A DNA stretch of 51,610 nucleotides from Candidatus Caribbeanibacter nitroreducens (GTDB lineage: Bacteria > Gemmatimonadota > Gemmatimonadetes > Palauibacterales > Palauibacteraceae), in the NCBI GenBank assembly GCA_947581645.1, contig CANPVF010000134.1:1-51610 (forward strand), in the 5' to 3' direction. Made by a program: the position numbers and the translations under genes. Numbering within the stretch: position 1 is the first letter of the stretch; every line of letters begins with the position of its first letter. This document shows positions 38,790 to 47,146 of the stretch, in pieces. The notes beneath the pieces were generated by a model that made no database searches, was not told where the DNA came from, and worked only from the letters and a program-made list of their open reading frames with translations.

Positions 38790-39623
38790 ATGTCTACACA
38801 GCGGACCAAGACGAAGACCGACGGCGGCGACGGCGAGCGTCCCGCCGGCGACGAGGACGTTCTGGAGCTCGGCGGGCGGACCTTCCGGTCGCGCCTGATC
38901 GCCGGCACCGGCAAGTACCCGGATCCGGAGACGCGGCTGGCCGCGCTCCGGGCCTCGGGGGCCGAGATGGTGACGGTGGCGGTCCGCCGCGTGGACCTGG
39001 ACGCCTCCGACGACGCGAGCATCCTGGGACAGCTGGGCGGGGACGAGTTCTTCCTGCTCCCCAACACCGCCGGCTGCACCACCGCGGAGGAGGCGGTCCG
39101 CTACGCCCGGCTCGGCCGGGAGGCCGGCGTGGGCGACTGGGTGAAGCTGGAGGTCGTCGGCGACGACGAGACGCTGCTCCCGGACGTCTCGGAGACCCTG
39201 GAGGCGGCCGAGCGCCTGGTGGACGAGGGCTTCGAGGTGCTGGCCTACACCAACGACGACCTGGTCACGGCCCTCCGGCTGCAGGAGATCGGCGTGACCG
39301 CCGTCATGCCGCTGGCCTCGCCCATCGGCAGCGGGCTCGGCCTCCTGAATCCCGTGAACGTGAGGATCCTCAAGCGGCGGCTGGACGTGCCGGTGATCGT
39401 GGACGCCGGCGTGGGCACGGCCTCCGACGCCTGCGAGACGATGGAGCAGGGCGTGGACGGGATCCTGATGAACACGGCGCTGGCCGAGGCCGACGACCCG
39501 GTGCGGATGGCCGGGGCCATGCGCCGGGCCGTGGAGGCGGGCCGCATGGCGTACCTGGCGGGCCGCATGCCGAGTCGGGAGTACGCGGTGCCCTCCTCCC
39601 CTCGCGAGGGCACGCTGGATTGA
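38790..39623 (+). CDS. thiG: Thiazole synthase
   Basis: 277-aa ThiG, which builds the thiazole phosphate ring. The Schiff-base lysine is K119 in DWVKLEVVGDD. MPLASPIGSGLGLLNP and VIVDAGVGTASDACETME are the conserved phosphate-binding loops. The N-terminus is about 20 residues longer than usual and charged, so a later start is possible though no ribosome site was found. The stop overlaps the TTG of the next gene. Confidence 0.94.
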   Translation: MSTQRTKTKTDGGDGERPAGDEDVLELGGRTFRSRLIAGTGKYPDPETRLAALRASGAEMVTVAVRRVDLDASDDASILGQLGGDEFFLLPNTAGCTTAEEAVRYARLGREAGVGDWVKLEVVGDDETLLPDVSETLEAAERLVDEGFEVLAYTNDDLVTALRLQEIGVTAVMPLASPIGSGLGLLNPVNVRILKRRLDVPVIVDAGVGTASDACETMEQGVDGILMNTALAEADDPVRMAGAMRRAVEAGRMAYLAGRMPSREYAVPSSPREGTLD

Positions 39624-40987
39624 CGCCCGCGGCCGAGACCCGAGGTCGGACCCGGGGGCAGGCGGAGGCGCGGACGGCGGCCTTCCGGGTCCTGCAGGAC
39701 GTCCGGTCGGGCGCCCACGCGGACCGCTCCGCCGCGGAGCACCTGCAGGCGCTCGACGACCGCGAGCGGAGCCTGGCCCGGGAGCTGGCCTACGGCGTCC
39801 TCCGCCTGCGGGGACGGCTGGACGCGGAGCTGGCCCGCCACGTGGACCGTCCCCTGGAGGAGCTCGACCCCGGCGTCCTGGACTGGCTGCGCCTGGGCCT
39901 CTACCAGTGCCGTGAGACGCGGATCCCGGAGCACGCCGCCGTGAACGAGACGGTGGAGGGCGCCGGCCGCACCGAGGGGCGCCACGTCACCGGCCTGGTC
40001 AACGCCGTCCTCCGGAGCGCGCTCCGGGCCGGCGAGGCCGACCCTCCACCCCTGGACGAGGATCCCGTGGCCCGGCTCACCGGGTGGGGCTCGCATCCGG
40101 AGTGGCTCGTGCGTCGGTGGCTGGACCGCTGGCCCGCCGGGACCGTCGAGTCGCTGGTGGAGGTCGACAACCGACCGCCGGCGGTCACGGGCCGCGTCCT
40201 GGACGGCGACGAGGACGGCGTCGAGTCGGCCCGCCGCGCCCTGGAGGGGACGGGCGTGGAGATCCGGCCGCTGGACGAGTGGAGCGGCGGGTTCCGACTG
40301 GTGGAGGGGGATCCCGGCGAGCTGCTGCGGCGCGTGCCCCGGGCCGTGATCCAGGATCCGGCGTCCTTCTCGGTGGTGGACTTCGTCGGGCGCGAGCCCC
40401 GCCCGCCCGTGGCGGACCTGTGCGCCGCGCCGGGCACCAAGTGCGTGGGGCTGGCGGCCCGGCGGGAGGCCGGCTCCCTGCAGGTGTGCGGCGACTCGGA
40501 CCGGGCGCGGCTCGAGGCCGTGGGACGGGCCGGCGGCCGGGCCGGCGCCGACGTTCGGCTGGTGGCCGCCGACGCCCGCAGGCCCGCGCTCCGCCCCGCC
40601 AGCGTCGGGACGCTCCTCCTGGACGTCCCGTGCACCGGCACCGGTACCCTCCGCCGCCGTCCGGGCCTCCGCTGGCGCCAGGGCCCGGACCGTCTCCGGA
40701 GCCTGGTGCGGCTGCAGGAGGAGATCCTCGAGGGGGCCGCGCCGCTGGTGGAATCGGGCGGTCTGCTCGTGTATTCTACGTGTTCCCTGGAGCCCGAAGA
40801 GAACGAGGAGCAGGTGGAGCGCTTCCTGGAGCGTCATCCCGAGTTCCGGCGCGAGGAGCCGGAGGACGGTTCCGACCTCCCGCCGGGCGTCGTGGACGAC
40901 CGGGGCGACCTGCGCGTGCTTCCCTGGTCTCGCGGCACGGACGGGTCGTACGCGGCACGCCTCCGGCGTGCGGACCGGACGGGATGA
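39620..40987 (+). CDS. rsmB: 16S rRNA (cytosine-967-C5) methyltransferase
   Basis: 455-aa RsmB-type enzyme. An N-terminal NusB-like domain (AAFRVLQDVRSGAHADRSA, HAAVNETVEGA, LVNAVLRSALR) precedes the SAM-binding domain (ADLCAAPGTKCVGLAARRE). The catalytic cysteines are in DVPCTGTGTL and YSTCSLEPEENE. Starts with TTG at 39620, overlapping thiG. Family substrate is C967 of 16S rRNA (E. coli numbering). Confidence 0.92.
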   Translation: MTPAAETRGRTRGQAEARTAAFRVLQDVRSGAHADRSAAEHLQALDDRERSLARELAYGVLRLRGRLDAELARHVDRPLEELDPGVLDWLRLGLYQCRETRIPEHAAVNETVEGAGRTEGRHVTGLVNAVLRSALRAGEADPPPLDEDPVARLTGWGSHPEWLVRRWLDRWPAGTVESLVEVDNRPPAVTGRVLDGDEDGVESARRALEGTGVEIRPLDEWSGGFRLVEGDPGELLRRVPRAVIQDPASFSVVDFVGREPRPPVADLCAAPGTKCVGLAARREAGSLQVCGDSDRARLEAVGRAGGRAGADVRLVAADARRPALRPASVGTLLLDVPCTGTGTLRRRPGLRWRQGPDRLRSLVRLQEEILEGAAPLVESGGLLVYSTCSLEPEENEEQVERFLERHPEFRREEPEDGSDLPPGVVDDRGDLRVLPWSRGTDGSYAARLRRADRTG

Positions 40988-41002
40988 GGGGATGAGGAGC
41001 GT

Positions 41003-41947
41003 ATGAACTTCCGACGACGGAAGGGGATGGGGCGGGGCCAGAAGGAGGGCCCGGAGGAGGGCGGAGAAGGCCGCTCCCCCGGGCGGCCGCGCGGGAGCCG
41101 GACGGGGGGCTCCGGCGGGGGCAGCGGTACCCTCCGGCGCTGGGGCCTGGCGGCGGCGCTGGTGCTGGCGGCCGCCGGCGGCGGCTACCTCATGGCCGCG
41201 GAGTTCCTCTTTCCCGCCGCCTCCCCGGCCGAGACCGAGTCCCTGACCCCGGTGCCCGACCTGGTGGGGGGCAGCCTGGAGGACGGCCGGGCGCGCCTCC
41301 GGGAGGCGGGGCTCTCCGTCCGGATCTCCGCCCGCGTCCCCCCCGGCACGGAGGCCTCCGAGGGGCAGGTGCTGGCGCAGCGCCCCCTCGGGGGACAGCT
41401 GTCGTCCCCGGGGGACACCGTCTCCCTGACCGTGGCCGCCCCGGAGGGCCCGCTGCGGATCCCGGCGCTCCGCGCCCTCCGGGAGCAGCAGGCGCGCAGC
41501 GTCCTGACCGGCATGGGCTTTCGGGTGACGACGACCCGGGAGGAGGCGTCGGTGCCCCGGGGCGAGGTCGTCCGCACGGTGCCCCCGGCCGGCGAGGCCG
41601 CCGCCCCGGGATCCAGCGTCCGCGTGGTCCTGAGCCAGGGGCCGCCGGTGGCCGGCGTGCCGGAGCTGGTGGGACGCCACATCGACGACGTGCGCGCGAT
41701 CCTGTCCGACGTCGGCCTGGCGCTGGGCGCGGTGAGCTACGACACCACGGCGTTCAGCGCGCCGGGGCGGATCGTGGGTCAGTCGCCGCCGACCGGCTTC
41801 TCCCTCCGCGAGGGGGAGAGGGTCAGCGTGCGGGTGGCCGGCCGACCGCCGGAGCCGCCGGCCGGTGGCACCGACACGCTTCCCGGGGGGAACCGGGAGA
41901 GCCGTCCGGACACCGTCGACGGGACCGACGGGCGGGAGGGGAGGTAG
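41003..41947 (+). CDS. Membrane-anchored protein with three PASTA domains
   Basis: 314 aa. A basic, Gly-rich cytoplasmic N-terminus, one membrane helix (about residues 47-66), then three PASTA modules (about 83-145, 150-213 and 217-280; first PVPDLVGGSLEDGRARLREA). The tail is Pro/Gly/Thr-rich. PASTA domains bind peptidoglycan fragments and are usually attached to Ser/Thr kinases or PBPs, but no kinase or transpeptidase domain is present. It is a stand-alone wall sensor or scaffold, in a run with the YbbR gene seven bases on. Confidence 0.88.
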   Translation: MNFRRRKGMGRGQKEGPEEGGEGRSPGRPRGSRTGGSGGGSGTLRRWGLAAALVLAAAGGGYLMAAEFLFPAASPAETESLTPVPDLVGGSLEDGRARLREAGLSVRISARVPPGTEASEGQVLAQRPLGGQLSSPGDTVSLTVAAPEGPLRIPALRALREQQARSVLTGMGFRVTTTREEASVPRGEVVRTVPPAGEAAAPGSSVRVVLSQGPPVAGVPELVGRHIDDVRAILSDVGLALGAVSYDTTAFSAPGRIVGQSPPTGFSLREGERVSVRVAGRPPEPPAGGTDTLPGGNRESRPDTVDGTDGREGR

Positions 41948-41953
41948 CCGGCC

Positions 41954-42892
41954 GTGGACTGGCGCGAGGCCGTCACCCGGCGCTGGCAGTACAAGGTGGC
42001 CGCGCTCTTCGTGGCGGTGCTCCTGTGGGTCACCGTCACCACGGACGAGCAGCAGGAGCAGGCCGTCCCGACGCGCGTCGACTGGGTCATCCGCGATTCC
42101 TCCTACGTCCTCGTCGAGGCCCCGGGGCAGGTCCAGACGGTCTTCCAGGCCCGGATGGGCGAGCTCCTCTCCTTCGTGGGCAACAACCCCGTGATCCGGT
42201 ACGCCGTGGATTCGGTGCCCGGGCCGGAGATGCGGGTCTCCCTCTCCACGGGGATGGTGCGGTACGGCCAGGCGGGGAACGCCCGGGCCGTCGCGGTCCG
42301 CCCCGCCGAGGTCGTGCTCCGGTTCGAGCCCCGCGTGCGTCGGAGGGTGCCGGTCTCGGCGGCGGTGGAGATCTCGCCGGCCGACGGATACGCCGTGGCC
42401 GATTCGCCCACCCTGCAGCCGGATTCCGTCACCGTGGTGGGGGCCGAGTCGGAGGTGGCGGGCATCACCGCGCTCACCACGGAGGAGGTCACCTTCGGCG
42501 ACCTGCACGGTCGCGTGAGCCGCGACGTGCCGGTGCGGCTGCCCGACGATGCTCCGAACGTGCGGGCGGACCCGGAGATCGTGCTGGTCACCGCCGACGT
42601 GGATTCGGTGGCCCGGCGCTCCGTCCGGGTCGGGATCGGGGTCCGCGGCGTCGACGCGGCGGACGTCATCCTGGCCCCGGACAGCGCCACCGTGGAGCTC
42701 AGCGGACCGAGCTCCGTGCTGGAGGCTCTTCCGGACGACTCCGTGGCCGCCTGGGTGGACCTGACCGGCGGCGTGCCGGAGATCGGCGAGACCCGGACCC
42801 TGGAGCTCTCCGTTGAGGTCTCCGGCTTCCCGCGCGTCTCCGCCGCGGTGGAGCCCACCGAGGTGGAGGTCGGGCGGAGCGGCGCGCCGTGA
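41954..42892 (+). CDS. YbbR/CdaR-like membrane protein
   Basis: 312 aa from GTG. One N-terminal membrane helix (about residues 13-30, YKVAALFVAVLLWVTVTT) is followed by about three YbbR repeats of beta-rich sequence (RRVPVSAAVEISPADGYAVA, SVTVVGAESEVAGITALTTEEV, SVRVGIGVRGVDAADVIL). Such proteins often control diadenylate cyclase CdaA, but no cdaA gene is here. tsaD overlaps its end by four bases. Confidence 0.85.
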   Translation: MDWREAVTRRWQYKVAALFVAVLLWVTVTTDEQQEQAVPTRVDWVIRDSSYVLVEAPGQVQTVFQARMGELLSFVGNNPVIRYAVDSVPGPEMRVSLSTGMVRYGQAGNARAVAVRPAEVVLRFEPRVRRRVPVSAAVEISPADGYAVADSPTLQPDSVTVVGAESEVAGITALTTEEVTFGDLHGRVSRDVPVRLPDDAPNVRADPEIVLVTADVDSVARRSVRVGIGVRGVDAADVILAPDSATVELSGPSSVLEALPDDSVAAWVDLTGGVPEIGETRTLELSVEVSGFPRVSAAVEPTEVEVGRSGAP

Positions 42893-44034
42893 GCGACGAC
42901 CCCTTCTTCCCGGGGACCGTCCTGGGCGTGGAGACGTCGTGCGACGAGACGTCGGCGGCCGTCGTCCGCGGGGGGGAGCTGGCCGGACACGTGGTGGCCA
43001 CCCAGGACGCCCACGAGCGCTTCGGCGGCGTGGTGCCGGAGATCGCCGCCCGGGCGCACCTCCGGCAGCTGGAGCCCGCGGTCCGGGGGGCGCTGGAGGA
43101 GGCCGGCGTCGGCGCCGGCGCCGTGGACGCCGTGGCGGTCACGGCGGGACCCGGGCTCGTGGGCTCGCTCCTGGTGGGGGTGAACTGGGCCAAGGCCTTC
43201 GCCTGGTCCCGGCAGCTCCCGCTCCTCGGCGTCCACCACATGGAGGCCCACCTCTTCGCCAACTCCCTGGAGGAGCCGGAGGCCCGGCCGCCCCTGGTGG
43301 CGCTGCTCGTCTCCGGCGGCCACACCCTGCTCCTCCACGCTGCGGCCTGGTCCGACTACCGCCTGCTGGGCGAGACCCGGGACGACGCGGCCGGGGAGGC
43401 CTTCGACAAGGCGGCGCGGATCCTGGGGCTCGGCTATCCCGGGGGACCCGAGATCGAGCGGGCCGCCCGGGAGGGCCGTCCCGGCGTCTACGACCTGCCG
43501 CGCCCCATGCTCTCCCCCGGCGACGCTCCCGGCGACCCCGCCTACTTCGACTTCTCCTTCTCCGGGCTGAAGACGGCGACGGCGCTGCTCGTCGAGGAGG
43601 TCCGGGAGGGGGGCGACCGACCCCTGGACGACGCCCGCCCGGACCTGGCCGCCGAGTTCCAGGCCGCCGTGGTCGACACGCTGGTGGAGAAGACGCTCCG
43701 CGCCGTGCGTCACACGGGCTGCCGGCGCGTCCTCCTGGGCGGCGGGGTGGCGTGCAACGGCCGGCTCCGCGGCTCCCTGCGGGAGCGCCTGGGCGGGGAG
43801 GGGCGGCTCTTCGTGCCCTCGCCCCGGCTCTCCACGGACAACGCCGCCATGGTGGCCCGGGCCGGCGCCTACCGCCTGGCCCGGGGCGAGCGGAGCGGTC
43901 TGGACCTGAACGCGGACCCGTCCCTTCCGTTTCCCGGTCTCCGGCGGGACCCCGCGCCGCCGGAGGACGGAGCCGCGGCCCCCGGGGGACGGGCGACGGA
44001 AGCGGGCCAGGCGGGGAGCCCGGCGCCGCGATGA
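42889..44034 (+). CDS. tsaD: tRNA N6-threonylcarbamoyladenosine transferase TsaD
   Basis: 381-aa TsaD (Kae1/Gcp family), which transfers threonylcarbamoyl to A37 of ANN-decoding tRNAs. It opens with VLGVETSCDETSAAVV. The metal site is H117 and H121 in HHMEAH, and LLVSGGHTLLL, GEAFDKAARILGL, LLGGGVACNGRL and RLSTDNAAM are all typical. Partners TsaB and TsaE are not in the window. GTG start overlaps the YbbR gene; the stop overlaps the next ATG. Confidence 0.96.
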   Translation: MSDDPFFPGTVLGVETSCDETSAAVVRGGELAGHVVATQDAHERFGGVVPEIAARAHLRQLEPAVRGALEEAGVGAGAVDAVAVTAGPGLVGSLLVGVNWAKAFAWSRQLPLLGVHHMEAHLFANSLEEPEARPPLVALLVSGGHTLLLHAAAWSDYRLLGETRDDAAGEAFDKAARILGLGYPGGPEIERAAREGRPGVYDLPRPMLSPGDAPGDPAYFDFSFSGLKTATALLVEEVREGGDRPLDDARPDLAAEFQAAVVDTLVEKTLRAVRHTGCRRVLLGGGVACNGRLRGSLRERLGGEGRLFVPSPRLSTDNAAMVARAGAYRLARGERSGLDLNADPSLPFPGLRRDPAPPEDGAAAPGGRATEAGQAGSPAPR

Positions 44035-44918
44035 TCGAGATCCTGCACATCTCGGATCTCCATTTCGGCGACCCCTTCATGCCCGACCGGGCCGGTGCGG
44101 TGCATGCGCTGGCCCGGCAGCGGGACCCGGACCTGGTGGTGGTCTCGGGCGACCTGACGCAGCGGGCGAAGCGGCCGGAGTTCGAGGCGGCGGCCGAGTT
44201 CCTGGCCGAGTTCGGGCCCCCGGTGGCCGTGACGCCGGGGAACCACGACGTGCCCCTCTACCGCGTGTGGGAGCGCTTCCTGGATCCCTACCGCCACTAC
44301 GGCGAGCTGATCTCCCCGGACCTGGACGTGGTGCATCGGCTGGAGGGGCTCACCGTGGTGTGCCTCAACTCCTCCCGCAGCTTCACCCTGGACAACGGCC
44401 GGCTCACCTCCGAGCAGCTGTCCTTCGCGGAGGAGGCCTTCGAGTCCGCCCCGGAGGCGGACCTCCGGGCCCTGGTGACCCATCACCACCTGGCGCCGCC
44501 CCCGGACCTGGAGTCGCGGCACAGCGTCATGCCCGGCGCCCGGCGCGCCCTCCGGCGGCTCACCGACGCCGGGATGCACCTGGTCATGGCCGGACACATG
44601 CACCGCTCCTACATCGGCGACTCCCTGGACTTCTTCCCCGGCGACTCCCGCGACCGTTCGGTGGTCATCGTCCAGTGCGGCACGACGACGTCGGAGCGGG
44701 GGCGGGGCCGCGAGTCGCAGCGAAACAGCCTGAACGTGATCCGGGCCGACATGGAGGAGATCTTCGTCACCCACTACCTGTGGCGGGGCGATCGGGGGCG
44801 CTTCGATCCCCACAGCGAGCACCGGTTCGGAGTCCGGCCCGACCCCTGGCTGGAGGACGAGCGGCTGACGCCGGCCGGACGTCCGGCCGCCGAGGGACGA
44901 CGCCGGGACCACGGATGA
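44031..44918 (+). CDS. Calcineurin-like metallophosphoesterase
   Basis: 295 aa. The five phosphoesterase blocks are present: LHISDLHFGD, VVSGDLTQRA, VTPGNHDVP, THHHLAP and AGHMHRS, giving the two-metal site. It resembles cyclic-nucleotide phosphodiesterase CpdA-type proteins but the substrate cannot be assigned. The overlaps at both ends tie it to tsaD and the Omp85 gene. Confidence 0.88.
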   Translation: MIEILHISDLHFGDPFMPDRAGAVHALARQRDPDLVVVSGDLTQRAKRPEFEAAAEFLAEFGPPVAVTPGNHDVPLYRVWERFLDPYRHYGELISPDLDVVHRLEGLTVVCLNSSRSFTLDNGRLTSEQLSFAEEAFESAPEADLRALVTHHHLAPPPDLESRHSVMPGARRALRRLTDAGMHLVMAGHMHRSYIGDSLDFFPGDSRDRSVVIVQCGTTTSERGRGRESQRNSLNVIRADMEEIFVTHYLWRGDRGRFDPHSEHRFGVRPDPWLEDERLTPAGRPAAEGRRRDHG

Positions 44919-47128
44919 CGGGCCGCCGCATCCGACGGGCTCGCGCCCCCGCAGGACCGCTCCTGGTGGCGACCCTCGTCGCCCTGGTGCTGTCGGGTCT
45001 GGCCCGTCCCCCGGCCGCGGCGGGCCAGGCGGGCTCGGTGGACCGCGAGGTGGTGAATCTCCAGTTCGAGGGCAACGCGGCGTACAGCGACGACCAGCTG
45101 GCGTCGGCGGTGGCCACGGGCGAGACCTCCTGCACCTCGGCGCTCTTCGTCGTCCCCTTCCCCTTCTGTCCCTTCACGAACTGGGGCTTCGCCCACGACC
45201 GGGCCTTCCTGGACACCCGGCAGCTGGCGGCGGACCTGCTGCGGCTCCGGCTCTTCTACCGGCGGCGGGGCTACCGCGCGGTGCGGGTGGACACGGCGGT
45301 GGAGCGGCTGAACGGCCGGGCCCGGGTCACGTTCCGGGTGGAGGAGGGGGAGCCGACCCGCATCGACACGCTCCGGATCGCGGGGCTGGACGGGGCGATC
45401 AGCGGGGAGCGGGCGCGGGAGCTGGTGCCGCTGTCGGCCGGCGACCCGCTGGACCTGACGCGGCTACAGACCGGCGAGAACGAGATCACCACGTACCTGC
45501 GCAACAACGGGTACCCGGAGGCCGTGGTGCTGCGGGAGTACTTCATCCCCAGCGACGAGCCGGGGGGGCGGGTGACGCTCACCGTGGAGCCGGGGCCGCG
45601 GACCTGGATCGGCGCGGTGGAGGTGACGGGGGCGCAGTCGCTCTCCCCGGAGGTGGTGCGCCGGTTCCTGGACGTGAACGAGGGGGACCTGTACCGGCAG
45701 GAGCGCATCCTGGAGGGGCAGCGCAACCTGTACGGGCTGGAGGCGATCCAGTACGCCAACATCCAGACGTCCCCGATGACGGAGACGGACAGCCTCTACC
45801 GCCTGACGGCGGAGATCACCGAGTCGTCGATGCGGCGGGTGCGGGTGGGCGGCGGGTTCACCACCACGGACTGCATCCAGACCGAGGGGCGGTTCGTGCA
45901 CCGGAACCTCTTCGGAGGCGCCCGGCGCCTGGAGGCCACCGCGTCGGCGTCCAACATCCTGGCCCGGGAGTTCCAGGGCGGGCTCCCGTGTCCCGGGGTG
46001 AGCGAGGACCCGACCTATCAGGAGCTCAACTACCAGTTCCAGCTGAACCTCCGCCAGCCCTATTTCCTGAGCGGGAGGAACCGCCTGGACGCCTCCCTCT
46101 TCCTCGGCCGCGAGTCGGTGCCGGACATCTACGTGCGGAACACGGGGGGCGGGGAGCTGAGCGTCACCCGCCGGCTGCGTCCCGGCATGAATCTCTCCCT
46201 GGCGGCCCGTCCGGAGCTCACCTCCTTCGGCCGGGCGTCGGCCGACGTCTTCTTCTGCGTCAACTTCGGGTTCTGCACGCCGGGGGACATCGACTTCATC
46301 ACCCGGTCCCGGTGGCTGTCGCCGCTGCGCGTGGACTGGCAGTACGATCGGACCAACGCGCCGTTCTCGCCCACGAGCGGCTTCTACGCCGACGCGGAGG
46401 TCGAGGTGGCGGACCAGGTCACCGGCTCGGAGTACCCGTACATGCGCTTCGTCGTGGACGCGGCGGACTTCTCCACCGTGGCCGGGGACCTGGTGTTCGC
46501 GGTGCACCTCCGCTCCGGCCTCGTGGAGCCGACCGGCGGGGGAGCCTTCCAGCGATCCGGCGGGGTGCTGGAGGACGAGGTGGAGGTGGTGCACCCGCGG
46601 AAGCGGTTCTTCGCCGGCGGGCCGAACAGCGTGCGCGGGTTCGACCAGTTCCTGCTGGGGCCGACGGTGCTGCTGCTGAACGCGAACGAGTACTGCACCG
46701 GGGCCACGACGCTGGAGGAGTGCGTCCCGACGCTCGCGCCCTCGGCCTTCGAGGAGCGGCCGGTGGGGGGCAACGCCCTCATCGAGTCCAGCTTCGAGCT
46801 CCGGTGGCGCACCTCCGAGGACTGGGAGGTGGTGGGCTTCCTGGACGTGGGGGAGCTGGCCGCCGACCTGGGGACCATCGAGCCGCCGGTGGCCTCGCCC
46901 GGCGTCGGGGTTCGCTTCTTCAGCCCGGTGGGACCCCTCCGCCTGGACATCGGGTACGACACCTCCGGTGCCGAGGAGCTGCCCGTCGTGGCCGAGTTCG
47001 CCCAGTCCGAGCTCCTCGAGCTGGGCTTTCCGGTTCGCTATGACCCCATCGGGTTCGACGACCCCGGTCCGCTCACCGAGTTCGCCCGCCGCCTCCAGGT
47101 GCACCTCTCCATCGGCGAAGCCTTCTGA
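44915..47128 (+). CDS. Omp85-family outer-membrane assembly protein (TamA/BamA-like)
   Basis: 737 aa. A signal peptide (VATLVALVLSGLARPPAAAGQ) is followed by POTRA-like repeats (about residues 40-300: LQFEGNAAYSDDQLASAV, RIDTLRIAGLDG, TWIGAVEVTGAQSLS) and a C-terminal barrel. The key loop-6 motif is VRGF in FAGGPNSVRGFDQF (about residues 567-580). The last segment of the mature chain ends in an aromatic (GEAF). Because a TamB-like gene follows 18 bases later, TamA is the better name than BamA, but both belong to one family. Confidence 0.9.
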   Translation: MTGRRIRRARAPAGPLLVATLVALVLSGLARPPAAAGQAGSVDREVVNLQFEGNAAYSDDQLASAVATGETSCTSALFVVPFPFCPFTNWGFAHDRAFLDTRQLAADLLRLRLFYRRRGYRAVRVDTAVERLNGRARVTFRVEEGEPTRIDTLRIAGLDGAISGERARELVPLSAGDPLDLTRLQTGENEITTYLRNNGYPEAVVLREYFIPSDEPGGRVTLTVEPGPRTWIGAVEVTGAQSLSPEVVRRFLDVNEGDLYRQERILEGQRNLYGLEAIQYANIQTSPMTETDSLYRLTAEITESSMRRVRVGGGFTTTDCIQTEGRFVHRNLFGGARRLEATASASNILAREFQGGLPCPGVSEDPTYQELNYQFQLNLRQPYFLSGRNRLDASLFLGRESVPDIYVRNTGGGELSVTRRLRPGMNLSLAARPELTSFGRASADVFFCVNFGFCTPGDIDFITRSRWLSPLRVDWQYDRTNAPFSPTSGFYADAEVEVADQVTGSEYPYMRFVVDAADFSTVAGDLVFAVHLRSGLVEPTGGGAFQRSGGVLEDEVEVVHPRKRFFAGGPNSVRGFDQFLLGPTVLLLNANEYCTGATTLEECVPTLAPSAFEERPVGGNALIESSFELRWRTSEDWEVVGFLDVGELAADLGTIEPPVASPGVGVRFFSPVGPLRLDIGYDTSGAEELPVVAEFAQSELLELGFPVRYDPIGFDDPGPLTEFARRLQVHLSIGEAF

Positions 47129-47146
47129 CGCCCCCGGACCGAGACG

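Noticed and set aside
38400-38800. A TPP riboswitch near thiS/thiG
   Set aside because: No TPP-aptamer consensus (CUGAGA and ACCUGA blocks) was found, and thiE overlaps the preceding gene.
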